A stretch of 64,000 nucleotides of DNA from Spirometra erinaceieuropaei (taxonomy: Eukaryota > Platyhelminthes > Cestoda > Diphyllobothriidea > Diphyllobothriidae), in NCBI GenBank assembly GCA_902702965.1, contig CACRXP010000671.1:4755-68754 (forward strand). Reading direction: 5' to 3'. The notes beneath the pieces are model-generated. The model saw only the letters and a program-made list of their open reading frames with translations, was not told the origin of the DNA and made no database searches. Position numbers and translations under genes: made by a program. Position 1 is the stretch's first letter, and every line of letters begins with the position of its first letter. Positions 11,427-21,995 of this stretch are shown here, in pieces.

Positions 11427-11614
11427 ATGACTGACCGATCTCATGAAATGTTGGTTGAAATTTTGAAATCCCTTCTCGATTATGAAGGATTACTTGGGCG
11501 CGGTTGTGATGCCGGTTATCTTGCAGCAAAATCTTACAACATTTCGGACTTGCCGGGATGCTGGCTGTTGAATGCATTGCTTTTCAATCTCCTGCAGAAA
11601 CCATACTTGGCAAA
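11427..11614 (+). CDS. hypothetical plus-strand first exon
   Basis: From ATG it codes for MTDRSHEMLVEILKSLLDYE, then GLLGRGCDAGYLAAKSYNIS and DLPGCWLLNALLFNLLQKPY. The frame stops at 11616, or could splice at 'gcaaa|gtgact' into the ORF at 11738. It is antisense to the likely path of the minus-strand gene. No family is recognised, and it may be chance. Confidence 0.25.
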
Positions 11615-11735
11615 GTGACTACATAATTACCATGCATTTTTCACACTTATATATTTTATAGAAACCTCAAACAAAATATGCTTTCTTTATCGTTTGATAG
11701 AGAGTCAAATCATATGGTGCCATTTTTTTACAGAG

Positions 11736-11985
11736 GATGATATCCGCAGAAGATTTGAAAGCAGTGTATTTAAAAGCTGACATCCTGGCAAGTTCAGAAA
11801 TATATAGGATTATTTCTCAAGATCATCAACATTACAACCGCGCCTGTGCAATAGTTTCTGATAGACAACGCATTTCAGAATTTCAGCCAATATTTCATGA
11901 CTTCGGTCATGCACTGTATAAAGACCCTAAACTTAGTGAAAACAAAAAACAAAATGCATTAGACAACAACCTTCTATTTAGCAGG
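11736..11985 (+). CDS. hypothetical plus-strand exon
   Basis: It follows a very good acceptor, 'ccatttttttacag'. The frame reads MISAEDLKAVYLKADILASS, EIYRIISQDHQHYNRACAIV and continues to about 11985, ending at 'agg|gtctga'. Using 'acagag' as acceptor it is in frame with the preceding ORF. The retroelement block begins within 250 bases, so any further exons may be displaced. Confidence 0.3.
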
Positions 11986-12189
11986 GTCTGACGTTTGCAT
12001 TATTGCCGGAGTCAAACATCTTTCGGTGTGAATAACCACGTCCATACGGTTAAAAGGCAACGGTTTGATCGTTGCGGCCGACGTTGTCCATCGTGTGCTC
12101 CACAGCAGATCGAGGAGAGGGATGGCGATCTGCGAGTGAATTAGTTTGCAGCAATGTTGGACTTGTGCAGCGTCTGTCGCACTTCCCTC

Positions 12190-13595
12190 TCCTCCCTCAC
12201 CTGGATCCAGTGTTGATACAGAGGATCGTCAGTCCTACGCTCCATGAGAATCCAACCCCATAAAGCGGTTGGCCCGCCAGGTCAACACGTCGCTGTTGAC
12301 ACTGGAGAACTCAGGTGCACTAGTGCCAATCGACCGACGCATGGCGAGAGCGCATGAAACGGCCCTGACCCGACTCTACGGTGTTCCAAAAGTGCACAAA
12401 GAGGGCACTCCTCCCAGGCTGATCGTCTCGCTAAAAGGCATTCCAACCTACGGAGTGGCACAGTGGCTGCTTAGACTTCTCGACTTTCTGACCTTCGATT
12501 CGAACACCACAGTCAACTACTCAACGCAATTCTTGAGGAAAATTAAAAGGCTAAGTCTCTTGCCAAGCGACGTCGTGGTACCTTTTTATGTCACGTCCCA
12601 TTTTACTTCTACCTCACAGAACCTGTCAGTCGAAATTATCTACTTTTCCTCCGAGAGAAATACAATGAAACGGAGCATCGCCTCAGGCAGGCCCAATTTA
12701 TAAGACTACTGCAGTTTTGTTCCACGGGACAGTCTGCGAGCAGGTGATGGGCATGCCGATGGGATCGCCGATGGGATCGCCGATTTTGGGACTCATGGCC
12801 GAGGCATTCCTATAATAGTTTGACTTACACATGCAAAGAGCGTCTCAGTGACATTTTTCTGGGCATCCACTATACGATGGAGGAAGTAAACAAAAACCTG
12901 CTAGCCTTTCTGGGTGTCCTCCTCTGCCAAATACTGAGCTTCAAAAGTAACCATCCGATCAGTCACAAACGCAGTTGCGTAAGGGCGTTTATACCGGCAC
13001 GTTGAGACGCACTGCTGTGAAATAGTAGACAGCGTTGCTGAATTACAATATCTTAGACGGGTAATGAGAGCCAATGTCTACCCACACAGCTTTGTCAACC
13101 AGTGCATACGAAAAGGACACCAGAGACCAAATCCAAACAGCCCCAAATTTTGGCGGGCTCTTCCAGACGTGAAGAGCGTCTTGGATGCCGTTAGAAGCCT
13201 CCTCACCCCACTTGGAGCTGAGGTTGCACACAGCTCAAAACCAGTTATCAAACGCCAAGTCATGAGGCCGAAGGACTCACTGCGGCGGAAAAAACATCAG
13301 GAGCCGTTTACCGGAACTGGTGCACTTGGACTGGTGCACGTCGATGGAAATGAGAGATTACTCCGGACGCGAATGACCGAGCACGCAGCAACAGTTCAGC
13401 GGCGTTGGACGCAAGCTCTCAGATGGCGCCTCACTGTACGAGACTCAGCCATATTTTGAGGTTTCAGGCGACCGAAATCTTTACAAGAGATGATAAACGC
13501 ATGAGCCGCGGGTTGCTCGAGTCATGGTTCTTAAGGCTGTAATCCATCACCAAGCGCATCAACCTCCCGTTGCCATATCCTATGCTGAGATTCTC
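12190..13595 (+). pseudogene. Penelope-like element, RT to GIY-YIG, decayed
   Basis: PLE reverse transcriptases are fused to a GIY-YIG endonuclease. Pieces appear here in order across several frames: RIVSPTLHENPT (about 12225), TRLYGVPKVHKEGTPPRLIV (12366-12430), a stop-broken FDVTS-like block near 12590, a damaged GxPMGSP motif near 12750, FKSNHPISHKRSCVRAF (12940-12995), a GIY-YIG remnant RLLRTRMTEHAATVQRR (13350-13400) and LLESWF plus a C-terminal INLPLPYPMLRF (13510-13590). Frameshifts, stops and loss of the YVDD region make it non-functional. The 3' terminal repeat lies downstream at about 13860. Confidence 0.85.
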
Positions 13596-13854
13596 CCGTG
13601 GAAGGGAAATCAGTCACATGTGGAGGGTGTGGGCAAGTAATTATCCCGGTGACAAATTTTTGCGTAATCGTCACGTCAACATCCAACACGGATGATGGAA
13701 ATGCGGCTCGAACGCAATCTGACGGGCCATCACCGCCTTAATTACGATCCCCAGCGGTGATTGTGAGGACTGTGTATTACAGTACGCACATGGTCCCACG
13801 GTAGCCACGTGCTGTAAATACTGCACTCCATGTGCCACCGTCATCTTTATCTGC

Positions 13855-13935
13855 GACGGGCTCTGGCGAGTGGGTTCGAGTGGGAATCCGAAAGGACAAA
13901 CCGATAAATTTCTTGTTCCAATTATCGTATCTTCT
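13855..13935 (+). ncRNA. degenerate hammerhead ribozyme in PLE terminus
   Basis: It resembles 31961-32040 base for base over much of its length, including the tail 'cttgttcca' and 'atcgtatcttc'. The core has decayed to CTGGCGA (13863-13869), stem II still pairs (GGGTT with AATCC), GAAA is present at 13890, but stem III and the cleavage triplet are lost. It marks the 3' repeat of the preceding PLE. Confidence 0.5.
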
Positions 13936-13939
13936 TCAT

Positions 13940-15110
13940 ATGGACCGCTTCCTGGAATTCAACTGTCCGCTTCTGCCAGCAGTGATGCAATTGACTCCGT
14001 AAATTGGCTCCTTAGTTCTCACTGCTAATCCCCAGGTCCTGGAAGATGTTGTCCTCTCAGGTCGCCAAGTTGGTTTTCAGGTTCGTCAGGGAAATTTTCG
14101 GGGGCCTTGTAGATTCGTTTCTTCCTCTTTGCTGACGAGCAATCGTGGCAACATTGCCACAGTTTAGAGACTTGAGCACGCGCTCGTCATTAATACTTAC
14201 GAGCTAACCATGTACTTACATCGGAATTTTCGATTGCCAAGTGTTTGTGGGAGGATCGTCAGTCCTATGTCCCATGCGAGTCCAACCTCAACAATACTCT
14301 TACACACGAGATTAACGTTGACGATTCCGGTTCTTTTAAAAAATTCCGTGTTTGGTATTATGTCTTGAGACTTCAAATTAAGTAGTCTCCGGCGGCAGTT
14401 AGGGTGAAAGTGATTGAGCGTTCTCGTTCATTTTCAGGAAGGAGATGCGATACACCTTTAGCTTTATAATGACATGCAATCGGCGGCAATTTCAAAATGG
14501 GTCTTGTATCCCGTCGATTTCCTGACTGACATTTGAGATCAGTTGGGACACTCTGTCACCGATCTCAACATTTCTCGAAACTGTACATCCGAGGTACGCG
14601 AATTTGTCCCCTGATGCAAGGTGGGTTCAACTGACTACGTTTGGAGCGTGAGTTGTCTTTTTCGTGTGGGCCGTCAGTCGAAATTTGGGCTAACCAGAGA
14701 GCCAAAAGCGCACATTCCACTGCCGGTATACCGTGTACGCACCAGCATACACAATTGATGGAATGAGTGTTAGTAAATAACCTGAGTAATTCATGGGCTG
14801 AGTCTTGGGATGTATAAGGTCCCAACTAAGTCGCTGGTGGATGACGCTTCTGTGCTAAATACAAGACCTAGAAAAAAGTCACTATCTCGGAATTCTACCC
14901 CTTCCCTCACGTTCAGGTGAATAATTTCAGAAATTAATCAGTGCAGAACTTGGAGTTAAATCTCCGGGACATGACTTTTTAGGGTCAGAACCGAAACTTC
15001 AACGAACATTTGAGTCGAAGACAATCAACTACTGTGGAATAACCACGTAATGCCCATTCTACAAACAAGTAGTACTACGAGTAGTATGAATTCCATATGG
15101 TAAAGGTATT
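13940..15110. other. unassigned stretch with a small PLE scrap
   Basis: The only recognisable content is 14252-14300, which repeats the 12225-12262 PLE segment ('ggatcgtcagtccta', coding for RIVSP). The rest shows no ORF longer than 90 codons and no repeat I can place. Confidence 0.4.
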
Positions 15111-15127
15111 ATCAGATCAGATCAGAT
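15111..15127 (-). repeat. LINE 3' terminal pentanucleotide repeat
   Basis: On the plus strand ATCAG is repeated about 3.4 times exactly where similarity to an element would be expected to end, about 340 nt after the ORF2 stop. It marks the 3' end of the LINE. Confidence 0.8.
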
Positions 15128-15470
15128 TTATTAAGGGAAAAGTAGGCGAACGCCTTTGAACTCCCTTTTGGTTACAATAACGTCATAAAAAACAATGTGT
15201 AAGGCAAGTGTGAAAAAAATTAGGTAAGTAATTACATACAACACGCTTTGGTCACTGGTATGAATTTGTCTGTGAATGCCTTCTGTGTCAAGATTGTACA
15301 ATATCCAGTACGGTACTGAATGGACCAAGTAATATCAAAGCAAGCGCATATGTGGCGGTCAGGAGATAGCGAAAATTGTAAAACGTAATGTTACTAAAAT
15401 ATAGGGAGTAGCATGCGTTTTAACATAAAACGTTGGATAGGACGGGTGGCACAGGGGGGGGGGGGGTTCG

Positions 15471-18387
15471 TTAGTTTCTGATGCTGTGGAGGTACATATC
15501 CCTGTACTGGTCAAGCTTTCTCTTAAATGAGTCCACGGATGAGGACATGACGACATCCACAGGTAGGGCGTTCCATGCCTTTACCACTCTGGGGCTGAAG
15601 AAGGACCTTCTTGCGTCCAGTCTCGCTCCTGTCACCCGTAGTTTCAGAGGGTGTCCTCTCAAACGAGTAGTGGTGGCCAGCTCAAAGAAGTCGCCGAATG
15701 CGAGGCAGCAGTCCTGACCCCTTAACATTCTAAACGTTTGAATTAAGTCGCCACGGAGTTGTCTGTAGTCCAGGGGAAAGAGGTTAAGATTTGAAAGTCT
15801 GGTTTCGTAAGGTAGGTTTTTATGACCTCTGACAAGCTTGGTTGCCCGTCGTTGGACTTCTTCGAGGGTGGTACGATCCTTAACAGTCCAGGGTCTCCAG
15901 GCCTGCATGGCAAATTCTAACTGTGGGCGCGCAAATATCCCGAAGACCTTGCGGAAGCACTCTTCATCGAACTTGGCAAATGCCCGCTTGAGGAGATATA
16001 ATCTGGACATTGCAGATTTCGCTGCTTTCAAGCAGTGGAATGATGGCTTTAGTGAAGATGTTATCCACACCCCTAGGTCTTTCTGAACCTCTACCAGTGG
16101 CAGCGGTGTGTGATTTAGATAGTACGTCTGCCGGTGCGCAGAGCTGGTTCTGCCAATCCTCAGAATGTTGCATTTGGTAACATTAAATGGGAGGAGCCAG
16201 TGGCCTGACCATTTTTCGAGTCGGTCTAAGTTTGCCTGTAAATTTGCTTCATCGTCCTCGTTGCGGATGACGGTCCAAAGCTTTTTATCGTCAGCAAACA
16301 TTGCAATCTTGCAGTCCAATCCATGGATACAGTCATCAATATAGATAAGGAAGAGGATAGGGCCAAGAACGGAGCCCTGTGGTACTCCGCTCGTAACCGT
16401 CACCTCTGCCGAGTGCTGGCCACCAAGCTGAACAGTCTGGGACCGACCGACCAAAAAGTTTTCAATCCACTTCAAAAGCTTGCCTCTTACCCCTATGTGG
16501 CTGAGCTTGTGTAGGAGACGTTGGTGTGGCACGCTGTCAAAGGCCTTCTTGAAGTCTATGTAGGCCACATGCACAACGTTTCCTTCATCAATCGCTCGGG
16601 TCCACTGTTCAAGACAGTAGAGTAGATTGGTCAAGCAGGACCTCCTTCTGCGGAAACCGTGCTGTGCATCGCACAGAAGATGATTTTGCTCTAAAAACCG
16701 CATCAGTTCGCGTTTGATTATTCGCTCCATAACTTTGCAGCATATGGAGGTGAGGCTTACCGGTCGGTAGTTGTTTGCGGAAGCGCGACTGCCATTTTTA
16801 TGAATCGGTGAAATCCACGCAGTCTTCCACTCAGGAGGCAGTCTGCCTGCATCAAGAGAGGCTTGGAAGAGGACGCTCAGAGGTTCTGCCAATTTTGTGG
16901 CTAATTCCTTCAACAACTTTGCCGGTATTTCGTCAGGACCGGGCGAAGTCCCTTCTTTTAGCTTCAGTAATTCCTGTTGAACAATAGGTTTTGTGAGAAC
17001 CACTGAGTCAATTGTCGGGACATTGTCCACATTACAGTGATCAGTGGGTACAGCGACTTCTCTCGTAAAGACCGACTGAAAGAACCTGGACAGATGTTCA
17101 GCCTTTTCGTCGTCCTTGTAAAGTTCAACGCCATCATCAGTTTTTAGCATAGGGATGGGATCCCTGTTGCGAGTACTTTGTCTTAAGTAGTTGAAGAAAA
17201 GCTTTGGGTTTTCTCCTGCACAGTTTAAAAGGTTACCCTCGAAGTCTTGGCGTGCTTTGTAAACAAGGCACTTTACCCTATTCCGCTGAGCCTTATACCT
17301 ATTTCCTGATTCAGTTGTCTTGTCCCTAAGATATGCTTTCCACAGCTTTTGCTTACGGTTTACTTCAACTTTTAGTGAACCCTTAAGCCATCGGGGCCCG
17401 CTGGTGATTTTCTTTTTCGACATAGGGCAGTATCTGGTGATAAGTTCATTCAGTATGGCCTTAAGTTCTAGCCAGTCCTTGAGGACACACCCCGTAAATG
17501 CTGCTTTCCAGTCTCTACGACGCATGTCGAGACGCATTTGGTTGAAGTCACCACGCCATATGTTGCGTCTAATCACGATGCTTTGATCGGGTACAGAGAA
17601 GAGAGAATACTCCCACTGTAGGACTACATGGTCGCTTTTTCCGAGAGGGGGTAGACAGTTTACAACATCAACGCTTTCTGGTGTCTTTGTCAATACAAGG
17701 TCTAGGCAGTTAGCTAGTTGTCCTTCACGTAGTCTGGTTGGGGATAAGACGTGTTGTGTGAGATGCGATCTTTGCACAGAATTTAGGAGGCGGCGATCAA
17801 AGTTAAATTCTGAGCCCGGGGCAGAAGTCAGATTCCAGTCGATATTCGGAGCGTTAAAGTCGCCCATAATCATGACATTGGGTCGGAGGGAAATCGCTTC
17901 TAATTCCTCTAGAAGACTACTGTCTGATTGCGGGTCATTCCTCGGTGGGCGGTAGACCGTCAGGATCTCGAGAGGTTGTGACCCTTTGCGTTTTGACGGT
18001 GAGCCAAATCGTTTCAGTTGTGCGCGCGAGCTGTCCCTCTTTTTCTGACGCAAAAAGGCCATATTTGACATACACGAGCTCACCCCCACCTTGACGTCCC
18101 AACCTGTCCTTTCTGAACAAGTGATAACCAGATAAAGCGACTTCGCGATCGTCTACGCTGACGGACAGCCACGTTTCAGTTATGGATATAACATCGGGTA
18201 AGGTTTGGTCAACGTAGATTTTAAGCTCATCTAATTTAGATAGCAGACTTTGCGCATTGGAATCCAAGCATTTTAGCTTTTTTTCCTTTGGTAAGCCGGC
18301 TATGACGCCACCTTTGCCAATTGTCTCGGCTGTGGCGACATACGCACGGGCCGTGTCCATATGATCTGACGTTTCCAAAGCCGACAA
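15471..18387 (-). pseudogene. LINE ORF2: endonuclease-reverse transcriptase, one frameshift
   Basis: The protein nicks target DNA with an APE-type endonuclease and copies its RNA from the nick. The N-terminal part (18387 to about 17970) carries NAQSLLSKLDEL, ISITETWLS and a GGGELVYV block. The frame then shifts by one base near 17970 into an 872-codon frame. In that frame are GDFN (residues 76-79), SDHV (152-155), NNYRPVSL (439-446), DFKKAFDSVP (512-521), GVPQGSVLGP (568-577), the catalytic FADD (598-601) and the C-terminal RSFFSPRVVKAWNALP block. The ATG at 18089 is not the native start. Apart from the frameshift the RT core looks intact, suggesting fairly recent insertion. Confidence 0.9.
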
Positions 18388-18399
18388 GGTTTCATCGGC

Positions 18400-19100
18400 G
18401 GAGGTGAGTATTGCACGGCGTCACGCAGTATTCATAGACGGGGTAAGGGATAACAGTCATGTTAACACGGTGTTAATTATACGGAAGACGATGAAAGCTT
18501 GTCTGCTTTTGAAACGTTAGGACGATAAAACCGTGGTTCCCGAGATCGCCTCTTCTAATATATCTACATAAAGGAATAATTTTTGAAGGCAAGCACGTTC
18601 TTTGAAAAAAGTGGAACACATTCTAAGTAACTTTTCGACGCTGGTTCCCCAGGTGCTCGTCAGACTTGAGCAAATATGTTAAAAACAATTAGCATTTCAA
18701 ACATGCTGAAAATCGATATTCATCCGGCGTTTTCAACAGTAAGCGACCGGCGTGTGTGTCATTCAGTACTGATTGGCTCTCTTCTCTACCACTATTCCCT
18801 GAGATTTTTGCACGTGACATCTAACGCAATGTGTCGATTGATGCATGATTCATCGTAGCGCATGGCTTCGAGAAATTGTCGGCCTTTTTAGAGGGGCAAC
18901 TCCGACGACGCGAGTTTAGTCCCATGCAAAGGTGTGTCCAGTGTGTAGCGTGTTCGTGGCCATTTGAGACAGGTGGTCTCGCCTTTTAACTGCCAGTTTG
19001 TGTTCAAGTATGCGTTTAGATTCAAGGTCCGGATATATTTTCATGTTTATCATCCCCCGAAGAAGACGAAGAGGTGAGGGCGATTTCATGAAGCAGGTTG
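18400..19100. other. region between LINE and PLE pieces
   Basis: It has no supported gene. It contains a hammerhead-like sequence at 18605-18668 (listed separately) and 'tgttcaagtatgcgtttaga' at 19001-19020, which resembles the antisense of a GIY-YIG segment, suggesting old PLE debris. Confidence 0.35.
18605..18668 (-). ncRNA. hammerhead-like sequence, third variant
   Basis: On the minus strand a core CTGACGA (18663-18657) is followed by a stem with inner CTGG/CCAG pairs and a GGAA loop, then GAAA (18636-18633) and a short AAG/CTT stem. The outer stem II pairs are broken. A related sequence lies just after the PLE at 45.6 kb (45681-45712), which supports a PLE-terminal origin. Confidence 0.35.
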
Positions 19101-19104
19101 TATT

Positions 19105-19165
19105 TACTGACGCTTACTGACGTTTCGGAAACTCTCTCGTTTCCATCATCAGAGTCACTCGCTGG
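19105..19165 (-). ncRNA. hammerhead ribozyme of PLE terminal repeat
   Basis: Read on the minus strand: CTGATGA (19152-19146), one extra base, stem II GGAAAC/GTTTCC with loop GAGAGA, then GAAACGTC (19126-19119), with ACT/AGT closing stem I next to the core. Stem III is the palindrome ACGT, as in PLE-associated hammerheads thought to act as dimers. All conserved core positions are present. It lies upstream of, and opposite to, the PLE fragment at 19.6 kb. Confidence 0.72.
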
Positions 19166-19604
19166 CTTTTCCTGCTGGCCTTGATTTGTTCAGCTTTGCC
19201 TCCTGCTTCGTATTATAACCGCGCTCAATGCACGTGTGTTGGCTGGCCTATTTGCAGTTGGCTGGTTCTGGCCTTTCTGATTTCGACCATTGGCGGGCTT
19301 GCGTGGCTTGCACCCCCTTCGCGGCTGTCGCGGTCGCCGCTGAGTCAGCGTGCTCATCGGCCTCCCCCACGTCAGACGGTGGACCGGTCTACCATTGCTG
19401 CTGCGGTGTGGTGGTTTCGGCGTCGCGGGTGCGTTCGTGAGATAGTGTGCTACACCGGTTAACTGACTTCTGGTCGGCGCCTTCTCTTTCCTTCACACGT
19501 GTCGGCAGTCGGCCCATGTGTTTTCTTTCACCCCTCCTGGCTGGCTGAACTCAGCTGTGTGCGGAGCGCCTGGTAGGCGGGATGTAGTTATATGGCTCGG
19601 TTAA

Positions 19605-20375
19605 GAGTTCCATCAACACCGTCGACAGTCTTCTCGGATAGAAATATGACGAGACCGATCATCAGTTCAAGCGGACGCACGCACTTGAGCTCCTGGATCT
19701 GTGCCTCAAGACTTTCTTCGCATTTAACGGCCAAGTGTACGAACAAAGGAAGGGAACGCCGACAGGCTCGCCTCTGTCTGGACTAATTGCTGAAGCGGTT
19801 TTACAGAGGCTCATGCAGCTACTATTCACCTCTTACCTCCTGAAGTTCTGGGCTAAATATGTCGACGACACTTTTGTCATAATAAAAATAAATGTCGTAC
19901 AGGCTTCCAAAGCACTGTTGAATTCAATTTTTCCCGACCTCTAGTTTACCACGGCGGAAGAAGCCCACAATCAGTTGCCCTTCGTTGATGTACAAGTTAC
20001 AAGAATGGCAGACGGGAATATGGGGGCGACGGTTTACCGTAAGGCAACTAACACTAGGCGCATCCTCCACTTCAAAAGCAACCACCCCATCGGTCACAGA
20101 AACAGTTGTGTCAGGACCCTCTGTCAACGCGCCCAAACTAGCTGTAGCAATGAAGACGAGAGGAAGAAGGAGGTGAAATACCTAAATGCCCTATTTGAAG
20201 ACAACAGTTACCCGAAGTCGTTCATACGCAATTCCACTCTGGGCAGTCGATCGTGAGAAGCCAAGATTCTGGCTGTCGATCCCCTATGTGGAGAATGTTT
20301 CCGAGACGGCGTCAAGAATCCTGAAATCTTTTGTGATTGGTGTGGCTTATAGACCGGCATCCACAATCAGAACAG
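19605..20375 (+). pseudogene. Penelope-like element, RT fragment
   Basis: In order: KYDETDHQFKRTHALELL, DLCLKTFFAFNGQVYEQRKG, GTPTGSPLSGLIAEAVLQRL (19760-19815), KFWAKYVDDTFVI with the catalytic YVDD (about 19848-19884), FVDVQVTRMADG, VYRKATNTRRILHFKSNHP (20030-20085), SCVRTL and IPYVENVSETASRIL followed by VGVAYRP-like sequence (20280-20360). In-frame stops follow LLG near 19640 and IFPDL near 19943. The GIY-YIG domain is missing; the copy breaks off where the SINE-like sequence begins. Confidence 0.88.
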
Positions 20376-20385
20376 CATTCAGCTT

Positions 20386-20620
20386 ACTCTATCAGATTCG
20401 GTGGATTCCAGACGTTGTAGTAGGTTGGGCGTTTAACTTGACCCAAATGTGATTAAACTTGCGTCGTCCGGCGGGGTCTCGTAGCTCAAGTGGATAGAGC
20501 GTTGTCTGTACTAAAGCCATTCCCCTTACTAAGTGGATTTGAATCCCGCCGAGGTGCCGAGATTTGCACAGCTGGATCAATGTGTTTTTTTCAAAATCTG
20601 CCAAAACATCTATGAATAAC
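20386..20620 (+). repeat. tRNA-derived SINE-like element
   Basis: A repeated leader ('cagattcggtggattcc') is followed by a tRNA-like body from 20474. The A box is TAGCTCAAGTGG (20482-20493) and the B box GGATTTGAATCCC (20535-20547), properly spaced for RNA polymerase III. The leader recurs at 20671-20702 and, with the tRNA-like head, in both arms of the large inverted duplication (40.3-41.6 kb, 61.2-62.5 kb). It is a SINE rather than a tRNA gene, because the acceptor stem and anticodon arm do not fold properly and the sequence is repetitive. Confidence 0.65.
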
Positions 20621-20699
20621 GAGAACCTAGGTGAATTTCTTAGGAAATCCTGCTTGGACAGTCAACTTACTGTATCAGATTTGGTGGATTCCAGACGTT

Positions 20700-21865
20700 G
20701 AGTCATTTCTAGGCGGTCGGAAAACTGTCAGGACGTTGAGGCTTGGTGAGCCTGGTGTTTTTACAGTTATTCAAATTTCCTCAGAAGTACGCGCAGATTC
20801 GTCTGTTCAGTCTGAAACGATAAGCCCATGTTTCACATACGTGAGTACGCCTCCTAACTAACGTCCTGGCCTGTATCGTCTAAACAACTGGTATCCTGGT
20901 ATAGTTAACTCACGGTTGTCCACCTGTTGATTCAACCAAGGTTCTCTAAGTCAGATTACATCTGGGGATAGATCTGATAAATGGATTTTTCGCTCATCCA
21001 CTTTCAATAACATGCCCTGCACATTTGTATACAGGACTTTCTGTCGGCGATTTATGGCCGTCAGCGAAGTGGTCTTGGTGCGTCTCGAAATTTCGCACAC
21101 CATGTTAGCTGCATTGTCATCCGAACTGGGCTCGTCCAAAAAAAAGAATGGTGAACGCTGCCTGATTTGGTTGTTGTAGGTAATCAAATTGCGTTCTCCT
21201 TCGCTGCGTCTCTTCTTCAGTGTCTCTCTACTGGCGAGTAATCCGGTTGAAAAAAGACGCCGGGGTTAGTGACTTTTATTCTAAAGCGACGAGAGAGAAT
21301 CAACTGTCCAGCACAACTTTGAAAGGTCGGGGGCTTGTTGGTGCTGGCTGATTGTTTGTTCGCCCTCGAGTTGGAAGGCTTTCAGCACTTCGATTGCCTC
21401 AGTGGGGTTCCGAGATATTATTAAGAAAGCCTTGGAAAAGCGTTTGATCCTCCAAAACCCACTCTTTAGTTGTGTTGACGTTTGATTCATGGAGCCCCTG
21501 GATAACGAGACATTGTTCTCTGGTGATATCGTTCGTATTATTTATTGATGTATCGCACGAGGCGCGGGTCTGCTGCTCCAAATATAGTAGACGGCGACAA
21601 AAGAACACATTTTATATCGCGGTTTTGAAGGTGGTGAATGGTGGTCTGCAGTTTCGATAATTACCTCATTACCACTACCCGTGTTGGGCCCATCCAATCC
21701 AAAGGTTTTCTGGGCATTGCTAACTGTTTTGGTACATTCGGCATTAAATGTTGTGGACTTGGCTGTTGTTGAGGTCTCTGGTTCGGGTGCCGTGGAGATA
21801 TCATTTAGAAGAGACTGTTCATTAACGAATAAAGGCGAAATTTCGAGTTCCAGGTGTATGCATAT
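20700..21865. other. unassigned stretch
   Basis: Scattered ORFs of up to about 117 codons occur on the minus strand. Part of 20950-21190 reads TVIKTTSLTAINRRQKVLYT-like, with SDLSPDVI, reminiscent of the N-terminal endonuclease of a LINE (compare LDELKIYVDQTLPDVI in the 15-18 kb element). That resemblance is too weak for a firm call. Confidence 0.3.
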
Positions 21866-21868
21866 GTG

Positions 21869-21992
21869 GAGAAGAAAAGTCGAGCACCAGAACACTTCGT
21901 TTATTATCCTGAACTTTCAGACTCGTACAGGAGTCCATCGTCAGGGGTAGTGGCAGAAAAAGGACAAGTGGCAGTTATAAGGCACGTAGGCC
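21869..21992 (-). repeat. PLE terminal repeat, minus orientation
   Basis: The left arm of an inverted repeat whose right arm is 22655-22776. About 120 bp match by eye with few differences, from 'gaagaaaagtcgagcacc' to 'ggcacgtaggcc'. It lies directly 3' of the PLE coding fragment, in the same orientation, so it is that copy's 3' pseudo-LTR. Confidence 0.8.
21895..21955 (-). ncRNA. hammerhead ribozyme in PLE 3' repeat
   Basis: Minus strand: core CTGACGA (21945-21939), stem II GGACTC/GAGTCT, then GAAAGTTC (21919-21912). Stem III would be AGUU, a G-U variant of the palindrome AGCU in the partner copy, so this copy may be weaker. The position in the 3' repeat of a PLE agrees with published PLE hammerheads. 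Confidence 0.65.
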
Positions 21993-21995
21993 CAA

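Larger units (their letters stand above)
15111..18387 (-). mobile_element. CR1/jockey-type LINE, near full-length ORF2
   Basis: A non-LTR retrotransposon on the minus strand. It begins with an endonuclease, continues through a complete reverse transcriptase, has a 3' UTR of about 340 nt containing a run of 13 C (15454-15466), and ends in three and a half copies of a 5-base unit (15111-15127) instead of poly(A). A short 3' microsatellite tail is typical of CR1-like elements. The 5' limit is not clear: no ORF1 is visible, so the copy may be 5'-truncated near 18.4 kb. Confidence 0.88.

Noticed and set aside
17935..18387. independent 150-codon gene
   Set aside because: It is the N-terminal endonuclease part of the adjacent LINE ORF2, separated only by a frameshift.
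20474..20560. tRNA gene
   Set aside because: The A and B boxes are good, but the acceptor stem does not close with the 3' part and the sequence recurs with a fixed leader, so it is a tRNA-derived repeat.
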